The notes under the pieces: model-generated
Database searches by the model: none
The model's input: only the letters and a program-made list of their open reading frames with translations
What the model was told of the DNA's origin: nothing
Position numbers and translations under genes: made by a program
Shown: positions 35,557-43,205 of the stretch, piece by piece
How the letters are laid out: each line of letters begins with the position of its first letter
Position numbering within the stretch: the stretch's first letter is position 1
Source: Neptunicella plasticusilytica
Lineage (GTDB): Bacteria; Pseudomonadota; Gammaproteobacteria; Enterobacterales; Alteromonadaceae
Reading direction: 5' to 3'
Assembly: GCF_047922965.1 (NCBI RefSeq)
Contig: NZ_CP150481.1
Location: forward strand, 1,302,001-1,366,000
Length of the DNA stretch: 64,000 nucleotides

Positions 35557-36669
35557 ATGCAAAATACCCTGAAAAAGAAAGTACTTTATATTGGTATACC
35601 GGTTTTACTGCTGGTGCTGCTCCGGCTTGCCGCACCCGATATGGTGAGGTGGTATGTTAATCAGACTATTCGTGACACCGAAGGCATCAGTGGCACCGTG
35701 GGGGATGTTGATCTGTATTTATGGCGTGGTGCCTACCAGTTGAACGATGTCAAAATAGACCAGCTTGATAAGCAAGGTGCGACTTACTCATTACTTAGTG
35801 CCAATAGCATTAGCATGTCATTGCTGTGGTCGTCGATTTTTAAAGATCGCTGGGTAACTAAAATGGAGTTCGAACGCCCCGATGTGGTGTTATTGAAACA
35901 TCCTGAACAGTCTGCAATTAAATCAGATGCGATCCTGGATCAAACAACCTGGTTGGGACTGGCGGATGATCTGGTGCTATTTTCCATCGATACCTTAAAG
36001 GTCAGAAACGGAATTTTCCGTTATCTGGAAGTCGCAGAGAAGAAACAGGCGGCGTTTTTTATTACGCATCTCAATGGTGTGGTTAAAGATATTGTCAACC
36101 AGAAAAAAGGCTCCGCCATTGCTACCGCAGATTTGACCGGCCAGGTATTGGATAAGGCCGAGTTGAAGCTAACTGCATCCTTCGATCCTAACAAGAAACT
36201 ACCTACCTTTGACGCTAATCTTGAAATGTCCCGCTTGGGGGCACAGTACCTTGATCAGCTTGTTGATTTTTATGCACCTTTTGATATTGAAGCCGGTCAA
36301 GTCGATTTGGCGGCAGAGCTGGTTGCCGAGGAAGGACAAGTAGATGGTTATATCAAAGCAGGTATCTACGATCTGGATATTTTCTCCTGGGACAAAGATG
36401 TCGGTGAAGATCAGGATAACCCTCTTAGACTGCTTATCGAAATGGCCAGCGGTTTTCTGGCCGGATTACTGGAAAACCAAAAGCACAATCTGGTAGCGAC
36501 TCGAGTGCCGATAAAAGGACAAATAAAGGATCCGGATATTCCTGTCATTGAGGCGATTGCAGGCCTGCTACACAATGCGTTTATTGAAGCCTATAAAATG
36601 GAAATCGAAAATTTAATTAGCTTTTCAGATAGTCCTGAAAAAACTGCCGAATCTGATAAAGCAGGCTAG
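35557..36669 (+). CDS. DUF748 (AsmA-like) envelope protein
   Basis: A 370-residue protein with an N-terminal anchor (about residues 8-25, VLYIGIPVLLLVLLRLAAP) and a periplasmic DUF748 domain typical of AsmA-like proteins. DLYLWRGAYQLNDVKID, MEFERPDVVLLKHPEQ and VIEAIAGLLHNAFIEAYKME are the recognisable pieces. This fold has the same repeating beta groove as YdbH and TamB. The ATG at 35557 begins in a region where the minus strand also keeps an open frame. No good ribosome-binding site is visible. With YdbH and SYLF nearby, a lipid-handling function is plausible, by association only. Confidence 0.8.
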   Translation: MQNTLKKKVLYIGIPVLLLVLLRLAAPDMVRWYVNQTIRDTEGISGTVGDVDLYLWRGAYQLNDVKIDQLDKQGATYSLLSANSISMSLLWSSIFKDRWVTKMEFERPDVVLLKHPEQSAIKSDAILDQTTWLGLADDLVLFSIDTLKVRNGIFRYLEVAEKKQAAFFITHLNGVVKDIVNQKKGSAIATADLTGQVLDKAELKLTASFDPNKKLPTFDANLEMSRLGAQYLDQLVDFYAPFDIEAGQVDLAAELVAEEGQVDGYIKAGIYDLDIFSWDKDVGEDQDNPLRLLIEMASGFLAGLLENQKHNLVATRVPIKGQIKDPDIPVIEAIAGLLHNAFIEAYKMEIENLISFSDSPEKTAESDKAG

Positions 36670-36710
36670 AATCATAACGTTACATAACTAACTGCAACAA
36701 GGAGCAGCAT

Positions 36711-36863
36711 ATGAAAGCAATAAATAAAAAATCGTTCGTGCACAGTACATTGTTATTACTGGTTTTAATCTTTGGTGTTAGTGCTTGTGCCACCGTAGAA
36801 GGAGCAGGAAAAGATATAGAAAGTGCCGGTGAAGCAGTGCAGGAGGCGGCAACAGACGATTGA
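36711..36863 (+). CDS. entericidin-like small lipoprotein
   Basis: A 50-residue lipoprotein. The signal peptide ends at VSAC (Cys26), and the short mature part (ATVEGAGKDIESAGEAVQEA) is helical with repeated Gly-x-x-Ile/Val-x-x-Ala-Gly spacing, as in entericidin A/B family proteins. AAGGAG lies about nine bases before the ATG. Entericidins are small, stress-linked outer-membrane lipoproteins whose exact role is not settled. A hairpin terminator follows directly. It lies 41 bases after the DUF748 gene. Confidence 0.82.
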   Translation: MKAINKKSFVHSTLLLLVLIFGVSACATVEGAGKDIESAGEAVQEAATDD

Positions 36864-36880
36864 GTTGGTATTTGAATACA

Positions 36881-36911
36881 AAAAACCGCGATCCAGTCGC
36901 GGTTTTTTTTT
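36881..36911 (+). terminator. intrinsic terminator after the entericidin-like gene
   Basis: ACCGCG and CGCGGT form a G/C-rich stem around a 7-base loop with eight or more T bases after it. It probably ends the long envelope-gene run that begins at ydbH. Confidence 0.88.
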
Positions 36912-37157
36912 GGTCAACTAATTGAAAAAATTGCTGACTCAACATGAAATTCCTACACCATTAATGATGATGACGCAGTTTGATGAAAACGCGATGTTGC
37001 TTTAGCGCCGTTGCGGCAGCTGTGTCACTCAATTCAATCTGTTGGCACAAAGGTTGCTCTATTTATTGTGAAACTATGATGTTGAAAGCAGCCCCATCCC
37101 GGCAGACAAGTATCTAAGCCGGGCTGTAACGGTTGATTAACCACAATGGAGAATGAC

Positions 37158-37496
37158 ATGGCTACTCAAGCAAAAAGAAGTACTACCACAACAGGTCAGG
37201 AAAATAGTGCAAAATCTGCCCAGATGGGCGATTCACAGTCGCCAATTGCCGACAAGATGAAAGACAGTTTGCATCATTCTGTTGATGCACTGGCAGAGCG
37301 AGTCGGCAAAACTGAGGAGAAATTGCGCCACACGGCCTCGTCTTCAGCTGACGTAATGGCCGATAAACAACAAGCCGTTCAGGCTCAATGGCAGCAATCA
37401 TCCATTCGCCGCTATGCTACCGAAAACCCGTTAGCGGCAGCTGGAATCGCTTTTGCCGCAGGTATGTTGTTAACCAGCCTATTGCGCCGGAAATAA
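37158..37496 (+). CDS. DUF883 family membrane protein (YqjD/ElaB-like)
   Basis: A 112-residue protein. It has a hydrophilic, helical N-terminal part with many Lys, Gln, Ser and Ala, a run reading VDALAERVGKTEEKLRHTA, and one C-terminal membrane helix (ENPLAAAGIAFAAGMLLTSLLRRK region, about residues 88-112). This is the layout of the YqjD/ElaB/DUF883 family, inner-membrane, stationary-phase proteins that bind ribosomes in E. coli. The ATG at 37158 has GGAG six or seven bases before it; the ATG at 37146 does not. A YqjE-like gene starts 4 bases after its stop, so the two are in one operon. Confidence 0.82.
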   Translation: MATQAKRSTTTTGQENSAKSAQMGDSQSPIADKMKDSLHHSVDALAERVGKTEEKLRHTASSSADVMADKQQAVQAQWQQSSIRRYATENPLAAAGIAFAAGMLLTSLLRRK

Positions 37497-37500
37497 AAGA

Positions 37501-37941
37501 ATGAATGGACCCGAGTCCAATACTGTTGATTCAGTTGCAGAAAAGGCGGAGGAGGCATCCGTTAAGGATGTTCTGCCTTCGCTGGAGCGGTGGTTTAGCG
37601 CCTGGCAATTACGTTGGCACCAAGGAAAGGCGCTGCTTGCCTCGGATATCAGGCTTTCACTCAAGGCTGTTGCTGTTTGCGCGATAACGGCGTTACTAAT
37701 GGTCGCAGTGACGACTGGATTGTGGCTGGCGGTTAATGGCACAGTTGTTGTTGCCCTGTACCAGTGGCAACTGCACTGGGCATTAATTTCCCTGGTCATT
37801 CTGCTGTTGAATGCTGTATTGCTGAAAGGTTTGATGAATTTATTCAAAAGCGCCTATAGGACAATATCCCTGGACACTTCAATCTCGACGCTAATGGCTG
37901 ACAGCGCACAACCATCGGAAACAAAACCTGAGGAGCAATAA
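37501..37941 (+). CDS. YqjE-like / holin-like membrane protein
   Basis: A 146-residue protein with two membrane helices, about residues 58-82 and 90-115. The N-terminal hydrophilic stretch (about 45 residues) has charged and amphipathic character and the C-terminus is polar. The arrangement with a DUF883 gene immediately before it mirrors the yqjD-yqjE pair of enterobacteria, and the protein is of similar size to the phage-holin-like superfamily III (YqjE) group. Its function is unknown. It is 4 bases after the DUF883 gene and 2 bases before the next small gene, so all three are likely cotranscribed. Confidence 0.72.
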   Translation: MNGPESNTVDSVAEKAEEASVKDVLPSLERWFSAWQLRWHQGKALLASDIRLSLKAVAVCAITALLMVAVTTGLWLAVNGTVVVALYQWQLHWALISLVILLLNAVLLKGLMNLFKSAYRTISLDTSISTLMADSAQPSETKPEEQ

Positions 37942-37943
37942 TC

Positions 37944-38192
37944 ATGCAACTTGCACACTATTTTATGACCAAAGAGATTCAGCAAACAGAGTTGGCCGTT
38001 CAACGTTACAATGCTGCTGTCGTCAATACCCAGCTTTGTTACCGTCAGGCAAAAGCGACTACGCTATCGGCGATGGGGACACCTGGCGGTTTGGGAGTTG
38101 CCTTTGGCCTGGGCTGTGTCTCCGGTCTAGAGCATGGTAAAGCAAGGGGCACCATCGAGTCGGTATTCAGAGCACTGTTGATTTTGGTCTGA
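37944..38192 (+). CDS. small protein of unknown function, third member of the YqjDE-like operon
   Basis: An 82-residue protein that I do not recognise. The N-terminal half (YFMTKEIQQTELAVQRYNAA) is polar and probably helical, and the C-terminal half has a Gly-rich hydrophobic stretch (MGTPGGLGVAFGLGCVSGL) followed by KARGTIESVFRALLILV. It might be a short membrane-embedded element. It starts 2 bases after the YqjE-like stop, so it occupies the place of yqjK in enterobacterial operons, but the sequence itself does not look like YqjK to me. Conservation of the trio in related genomes would decide whether it is real and functionally linked. Confidence 0.6.
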   Translation: MQLAHYFMTKEIQQTELAVQRYNAAVVNTQLCYRQAKATTLSAMGTPGGLGVAFGLGCVSGLEHGKARGTIESVFRALLILV

Positions 38193-38262
38193 ATACCCTG
38201 AACTCATTGATAACGCTTGTTGGGTGCTGAACACCAATCACGCTGGTAAGCGAAGCTATAGA

Positions 38263-39201
38263 CTATCGGTATTTTTGAATTCGCCAGTTTAACAGTTCGC
38301 CAACGTAGATAATTTTGTCCTTGTCAATTGCCAGTCCGTGCGGAAAGCCAAATTCGGATTCTTTTTTACCCCATTTTCCGAATCGTTCAATCACCTTACC
38401 ATCCATTCCTATTTTATTGATTTCACCGCTGCGTGCGTCGGTTAGTATCAGTGTATTCTGGTCATATTGCTCCAGTTCGTACGGATAACCGATATTGGTC
38501 CATTCATCTATGAAGGCTCCCTGAGTATCAAAGATCTGGATCCTGCCATTCTGACGATCTGTCACATAAATCACGTCTTTATCGTCAATTAAAATAGAAT
38601 GTGGAAAATTAAACAGGCCTGGTGCATCACCTTTATTTCCCCAAGTGGTCAGAAAATTACCCTTGTTGTCATATTTTACTATCCGATAATTTCCACCATC
38701 GGCGACGTAGATATTTCCCTCACTATCCAGCGCCACATCGCTAGGCGCATTTAACAGGTTTAGCTGGTAGCCGTTGTCGAACCAACCGAGCCCCGGACTG
38801 TCTTTGCGGCCCAGAATAAGGTGGATTTTTCCGGATGAGTCGAATTTCAGAACTTGATGGGTTTCCTGATCTGTTGTCCAGATATAGCCCTGAGGATCGA
38901 CAAACAAACCATGTGGCACCTTAAACAAGCCTTGGCCGAGTTCTTTTTCAAATTGACCTTGTTTATCGAATACCAATAAGGGGTGTAAGCCGCGGTTAAA
39001 CACCACAAGTTGACCTGAGGGCGTAAATTCAAGTCCGGCCACCTCGCCGAGATACCAGCTGTCAGGTAACTGTAAATCAACAAATTCCGTGCGTGACGGA
39101 TCAACAATATCTGCATAGGCGAATTGTCCACTACCCAGAAACAGTATTCCGAATAGGCAGATATGACGGGTTTTGATAATAAAGTGTGCTAGTAATTTCA
39201 T
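38263..39201 (-). CDS. secreted NHL-repeat beta-propeller protein
   Basis: A 312-residue exported protein. The signal peptide (about residues 5-30, ending FAYADI) is followed by at least five NHL-type repeats, visible as FSVPHGLFVDPQGYIWTTD-like and FPHGLAIDKDKIIYVGELLN blades. NHL propellers bind other proteins, nucleic acids or small ligands; some have peptidyl-glycine or lyase activity. The open frame runs far upstream to 39438 but that part overlaps the divergent LysR gene, so the Met at 39201 that begins the signal peptide is preferred; GGAGAG lies upstream. It is divergent from that LysR gene across about 100 bases, so it is the likely target of the regulator. Confidence 0.82.
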   Translation of the reverse strand: MKLLAHFIIKTRHICLFGILFLGSGQFAYADIVDPSRTEFVDLQLPDSWYLGEVAGLEFTPSGQLVVFNRGLHPLLVFDKQGQFEKELGQGLFKVPHGLFVDPQGYIWTTDQETHQVLKFDSSGKIHLILGRKDSPGLGWFDNGYQLNLLNAPSDVALDSEGNIYVADGGNYRIVKYDNKGNFLTTWGNKGDAPGLFNFPHSILIDDKDVIYVTDRQNGRIQIFDTQGAFIDEWTNIGYPYELEQYDQNTLILTDARSGEINKIGMDGKVIERFGKWGKKESEFGFPHGLAIDKDKIIYVGELLNWRIQKYR

Positions 39202-39303
39202 GTGTATGCTTTCTCTCCGGGTAAGTTGAGTTGACATTATGCTGCAGATATTGTTTCTTAATAATAACCTTAAAAGAAATATATATATTCCCAATAGGAA
39301 AAA

Positions 39304-40197
39304 ATGGATAAGGAAATATTTTACCTGATCAAGGTCTTTTGCTCCGTTGTAGAGCAGGGTAGTTTCACCTTGGCGGCTGACCGGATTGAGGTGCAAACAC
39401 CTGCGGTTAGCAAGGCCATTTCCCGCCTTGAAAAGCATTTGGGCAAACGTTTATTTAACCGTTCGACGCGGGCGCTTGAATTGACCGATGTGGGAAAGTT
39501 GTTTTACGCAGAAGGCCTTAAACAAATAGTGGCGTTGAATACACTTTTAGAAACTGTTGATTCGTATAAGAGTACGATGAAAGGGACATTAAAAATAACC
39601 GCGACACCCTTAGTGGGAGAGTATTTAGTCGCAAAAAATCTTGCCGAGTTTAAGCGGCAGCACGCTTCTCTTTCTCTGGAGCTGCTATTTACCAATGAGG
39701 TTGTCAGCCTGCCATCTCAAAATATCGATATTGCCCTACGAAGTAGTGGTGAACTGGAGGACTCCTCACTTAAAAGTAGAAAATTATTTGCTATGCCCAG
39801 AGTGGTTGTCGCCTCGCCATCCTATTTATCAGAGCATGGTTGTCCATTGGCACCTGATGAGTTGGCCAGCCGCCCCTGCCTCAATTTCCGCCATCGGCAT
39901 TTGTATAATCAATGGAGCTATGTTGCAGGTGATGCCAATTTTAATGTTACTAACCAGTCCGACATCTGCTGTAACAACTATACAACCCTTAAAGAGCTGT
40001 GCTTGCAAGGAATGGGCATTGCCAGACTGTTTGAATATCAGATCAAACAAGAATTACAAACAGGCAAACTGGTTAAGGTGTTAAATCATGTGGACTGGGG
40101 AAGCCAGAGCATTCATGCCGTTTATCACGAAAAAATGACCGACTCGCCGAAAGTAAAAGCTTTTATCGAATATCTTGTCAACCTGAACTCCGCGTAG
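39304..40197 (+). CDS. LysR family transcriptional regulator
   Basis: A 297-residue LysR-type regulator. The N-terminal helix-turn-helix (SFTLAADRIEVQTPAVSKAI, about residues 20-40) is followed by SRLEKHLGKRLFNRSTRALE and a periplasmic-binding-like effector domain. It resembles the CrgA/AaeR-like group in which the regulator stands alone beside its target. It faces away from the NHL-repeat gene. The short intergenic stretch is AT-rich, with a weak TTTCTT...AAGAAA inverted repeat. The target and effector are unknown. Confidence 0.9.
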   Translation: MDKEIFYLIKVFCSVVEQGSFTLAADRIEVQTPAVSKAISRLEKHLGKRLFNRSTRALELTDVGKLFYAEGLKQIVALNTLLETVDSYKSTMKGTLKITATPLVGEYLVAKNLAEFKRQHASLSLELLFTNEVVSLPSQNIDIALRSSGELEDSSLKSRKLFAMPRVVVASPSYLSEHGCPLAPDELASRPCLNFRHRHLYNQWSYVAGDANFNVTNQSDICCNNYTTLKELCLQGMGIARLFEYQIKQELQTGKLVKVLNHVDWGSQSIHAVYHEKMTDSPKVKAFIEYLVNLNSA

Positions 40198-40344
40198 TCC
40201 GCATAAGATGTGCCGTTTTAGGCCAGATTATATCCATAGTTCAGGTTTGTGCTATCCCTGCCAAGACAAACTTTATTCAACCGGCCAGAACACAACGGGT
40301 AAGGCTTGTCATCGCACCGCTATCCTTGTTTGACGCATAATATG

Positions 40345-40381
40345 ATAGGTATTATCTATTGTATCTATTGAATATATCGAT
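40345..40381. promoter_or_regulatory. OxyR-type binding site upstream of katG
   Basis: ATAGGTATTATCTAT at 40345-40359 fits the OxyR half-site pattern ATAGnTnnnAnCTAT exactly. After a 7-base spacer, ATTGAATATATCGAT at 40367-40381 matches 7 of 10 fixed positions. The spacing equals the known tetrameric OxyR site. A weak -10-like TATCTT lies at 40405. A TTGACG with a possible -10 at 40353 overlaps the site. The next plus-strand gene is katG, about 510 bases on. That OxyR controls it is inference from the site and gene function. Confidence 0.6.
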
Positions 40382-40437
40382 TTTTTAAATTTCAAAACTG
40401 CAACTATCTTTTATTTACAACTTTTTTACAGGTCAAT

Positions 40438-40473
40438 GGGGAGGCCAATATGCAGTCACTCAATCAAACATAA
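40438..40473 (+). other. short leader ORF with strong ribosome-binding site
   Basis: GGGGAGG sits five bases before an ATG at 40450 that opens a seven-codon frame (MQSLNQT) ending in TAA. It lies between the OxyR-type site and the MITE, in what should be the katG leader. It may be a leader peptide, the remnant of an older gene start, or chance. Confidence 0.3.
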
Positions 40474-40601
40474 CGGGTTAGAAACCAACAAGTTCAAAAA
40501 TAACTGATAGTTGTCCACTTCGTTAACAAATTTTAAACGTTTAACAGAAAGTGAAGTGTCGTATCAATAACATACATTTTTATGATCAAAACAGTATTTG
40601 C

Positions 40602-40872
40602 TAGGGCGTGTTGATCTTTGGTGTGTGTTTTTGCAGCAGTTTGTAGCGTATTTATACAAGGCAGAGTGAGTGTAGTGTAGTTATTCTACATAAACGAGCG
40701 ATAACGCTGTAGAAATTCGCTACAAACGACGCTGCCCGGAGGGTTCAACCCAACACCTCCTGCTCTTTGTTGCCGGATTTTGTCTTAGAACCACTAGGCC
40801 TGCAACCCGGCGTCGCGACCAGAAGGTGTTGGACTTGAACAAGATTCATACACCAAAGAACAACACGCCCTA
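40602..40872. mobile_element. MITE-like element with near-perfect terminal inverted repeats
   Basis: The element proper is 267 bases (40604-40870). Its left end begins GGGCGTGTTGATCTTTGG and its right end is the inverted copy; the 24-base terminal repeats differ at two positions. A TA dinucleotide flanks each side, as for IS630/Tc1-mariner-type insertion. Inside are a 10-base perfect stem (GTTTGTAGCG at 40639-40648 with CGCTACAAAC at 40718-40727), a nested TGTAG-TTATT-CTACA hairpin, and a second imperfect stem (about 40743-40758 with 40824-40840). No transposase is encoded, so it would need a helper in trans. It ends 20 bases before the katG start and must form most of the katG leader. Confidence 0.8.
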
Positions 40873-40891
40873 ACCATAAGAGGCAATAACA

Positions 40892-43120
40892 ATGCTTAAA
40901 AAATCCTTACCACTACTGACCGCTATTGCAGTCGTTCTGTCACCCGCTATGCTGTCCGGCACAGCTAATGCTGAAGGGGTGGCGAAGACCAAGCAATTCT
41001 GGTGGCCAGAGCAACTCAACCTTACGCCGTTAAGGCAAAATGATCCTCGATCCAACCCTTATGGCGAGGACTTCGATTATGCCGAAGCGTTTAATAGTCT
41101 GGATATCGACGCGGTAAAAGAAGATATCAAACAAACCCTGACAACATCACAACCCTGGTGGCCAGCTGATTACGGTAACTACGGCCCGTTTTTTGTGCGC
41201 ATGGCATGGCATAGCACCGGGACTTATCGATTGTACGATGGTCGTGGCGGTGGTGCTGGTGGGCAACAACGTTTTGAACCACTGAACAGCTGGCCCGATA
41301 ACGTTAATCTGGATAAAGCCCGGCGCTTATTGTGGCCTATCAAACAAAAGTATGGTCGCAGTATTTCATGGGCAGATTTGATGGTGCTGACCGGTAACGT
41401 GGCGATGGAATCCATGGGGTTCAAAATATTCGGTTTTGCCGGTGGACGCCAAGACGACTGGGAACCCGATATGGTTTACTGGGGGCCGGAAAGTAAATGG
41501 CTAGGCGGTGATGAACGCTACAGTGGCGACAGAAAACTGGAAAAACCCCTGGCTGCGGTACAAATGGGTTTGATCTACGTTAACCCTGAGGGCCCCAACG
41601 GTAATCCCGATCCGCTGCTGGCGGCCAAGGATATTCGTGACACCTTTGGCCGTATGGCAATGAATGATGAAGAAACCGTGGCGCTGATAGCCGGTGGCCA
41701 TACCTTTGGTAAAGCGCATGGCGCGCATAAGCCGGAGGAATGTGTGGGAGCCGATCCTGCATCAGCAGGCATGGAAGAACAAGGCTACGGCTGGAAAAAC
41801 AAATGTGGCAAAGGTAACGCTGAAGATACCATTACCAGTGGTTTGGAAGGAGCCTGGTCGGTCACGCCCACTCAATGGTCGATGCAATATCTGGATAATC
41901 TGTTTGCATTTAATTGGGTAAAAAGCAAAAGTCCGGCGGGGGCAACGCAGTGGATCCCTGATTCTGCAAGCGCCGCGAAAATGGTGCCTGATGCTCATGA
42001 TCCGTCCAAGCGCCATGCGCCTATTATGTTTACTACTGATCTGGCACTAAAGGAGGACCCGGAATATCGCAAAATCAGCGAACGTTTCCGTAACGATCCG
42101 GACGAATTTGAACTGGCTTTCTCCAAAGCCTGGTTCAAACTGACTCACCGTGATATGGGGTCTAAGGCGCGTTATCTGGGTAAGGATATCCCCGATGTGG
42201 ATTTGATTTGGCAAGATCCGGTTCCCGCCGTTGACTACGAGCTAGTGAATTCGGATGAGGTCACCAAGCTTAAATCGGAAATACTGGCGTCGGGTCTAAG
42301 TTTACCGGAACTGGTTAGAACTGCATGGGCGTCAGCTTCCAGTTTCCGTGGTACCGATATGCGCGGTGGAGCCAATGGCGCGCGGCTGCGATTGGAGCCG
42401 CAAAAAGATTGGGCAGTGAACAACCCTAAAGAACTGGCTAAAGTATTGAAAAAACTGGAAAGCGTGCAGGTTGAGTTCAACCGCTCACTACCGAAAGGCA
42501 AAAAAGTATCATTAGCGGATGTGATTGTACTCGGCGGCGCAGCAGCCATTGAGCAAGCGGCTAAAAAGGCCGGTTATACTGTCAGTGTGCCTTTTACGCC
42601 CGGACGTAGCGATGCCACGCAACAGCAAACCGATGTAAATTCCTTTGCTGTGCTGGAATCCACTGCCGACGGTTTCCGCAATTATTTTGCCGAAGGTCAT
42701 ACGCTCTCCCCGGCAGAATTGTTGGTTGATAAAGCCAACCAGCTGACCTTGACGGTACCTGAAATGACGGTGTTAGTGGGGGGCTTGCGAACCCTGAATG
42801 CCAATACCGGACAAAGCAGTCACGGTGTCTTTACTGACAAACCCGGCACACTTAGCAACGATTATTTTGTTAATTTGCTGGATATGTCGACTCAATGGAG
42901 CAAATCAAGCAAATCAGACGGCTTATACGAAGGACATGATCGCGCTACGGGCAAACTGAAATGGACCGCGACACCTGTTGATCTGGTATTTGGTTCCAAC
43001 TCGGAATTACGCGCAGTCTCTGAAGTATACGCCTCAGATGACGCCAAGCAGAAATTCGTTGATGACTTTGTCGCCGCCTGGACTAAAGTGATGACTCTGG
43101 ATCGGTTTGATATGATGTAA
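40892..43120 (+). CDS. katG: catalase-peroxidase with signal peptide (periplasmic KatG)
   Basis: A 742-residue bifunctional haem enzyme that removes hydrogen peroxide. A signal peptide (about residues 1-27, ending GTANAEGV) marks export, unlike the usual cytosolic KatG. The distal site has R103, W106 and H107 (RMAWHSTGTYR), and the proximal haem ligand is H270 in GGHTFGKAHGA. The Trp-Tyr-Met cross-link is available as W106, Y229 (LIYVNPEGPNG) and M255. Both the N-terminal catalytic and C-terminal structural halves are full length. AAGAGG lies just before the start. A MITE ends 20 bases upstream and an OxyR-type site lies beyond it; a hairpin terminator follows. Confidence 0.96.
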   Translation: MLKKSLPLLTAIAVVLSPAMLSGTANAEGVAKTKQFWWPEQLNLTPLRQNDPRSNPYGEDFDYAEAFNSLDIDAVKEDIKQTLTTSQPWWPADYGNYGPFFVRMAWHSTGTYRLYDGRGGGAGGQQRFEPLNSWPDNVNLDKARRLLWPIKQKYGRSISWADLMVLTGNVAMESMGFKIFGFAGGRQDDWEPDMVYWGPESKWLGGDERYSGDRKLEKPLAAVQMGLIYVNPEGPNGNPDPLLAAKDIRDTFGRMAMNDEETVALIAGGHTFGKAHGAHKPEECVGADPASAGMEEQGYGWKNKCGKGNAEDTITSGLEGAWSVTPTQWSMQYLDNLFAFNWVKSKSPAGATQWIPDSASAAKMVPDAHDPSKRHAPIMFTTDLALKEDPEYRKISERFRNDPDEFELAFSKAWFKLTHRDMGSKARYLGKDIPDVDLIWQDPVPAVDYELVNSDEVTKLKSEILASGLSLPELVRTAWASASSFRGTDMRGGANGARLRLEPQKDWAVNNPKELAKVLKKLESVQVEFNRSLPKGKKVSLADVIVLGGAAAIEQAAKKAGYTVSVPFTPGRSDATQQQTDVNSFAVLESTADGFRNYFAEGHTLSPAELLVDKANQLTLTVPEMTVLVGGLRTLNANTGQSSHGVFTDKPGTLSNDYFVNLLDMSTQWSKSSKSDGLYEGHDRATGKLKWTATPVDLVFGSNSELRAVSEVYASDDAKQKFVDDFVAAWTKVMTLDRFDMM

Positions 43121-43161
43121 GTTGCTAGCTGCAACGCGACAAAATTACAGCCAGGATAACC

Positions 43162-43188
43162 AAAACGGCGCTATAAGCGCCGTTTTTC
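43162..43188. terminator. intrinsic terminator between katG and the M1/ABC gene
   Basis: AAAACGGCGC and GCGCCGTTTT form a 10-base perfect stem around a TATAA loop, with a T run after it. It can act in both directions and lies between two convergent genes. Confidence 0.88.
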
Positions 43189-43205
43189 ATTTAAGTTGTG
43201 ACCTT

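Noticed and set aside
35384..35572. 62-codon plus-strand frame before the DUF748 gene
   Set aside because: No ribosome-binding site and no protein-like pattern; overlaps the DUF748 start.
38263..39438. Long N-terminal extension of the NHL-repeat gene
   Set aside because: The extra 79 codons overlap the divergent LysR gene and precede a typical signal peptide, so the start at 39201 is preferred.
39641..40084. 147-codon frame inside the second LysR gene
   Set aside because: Shifted frame within a full-length regulator; composition not protein-like.
40602..40872. Complete insertion sequence
   Set aside because: The 267-base element has no frame long enough for a transposase; only MITE-like ends are present.
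40847..40892. Outward promoter at the right end of the MITE driving katG
   Set aside because: TTGGAC is visible in the element but no acceptable -10 lies 16-18 bases after it.
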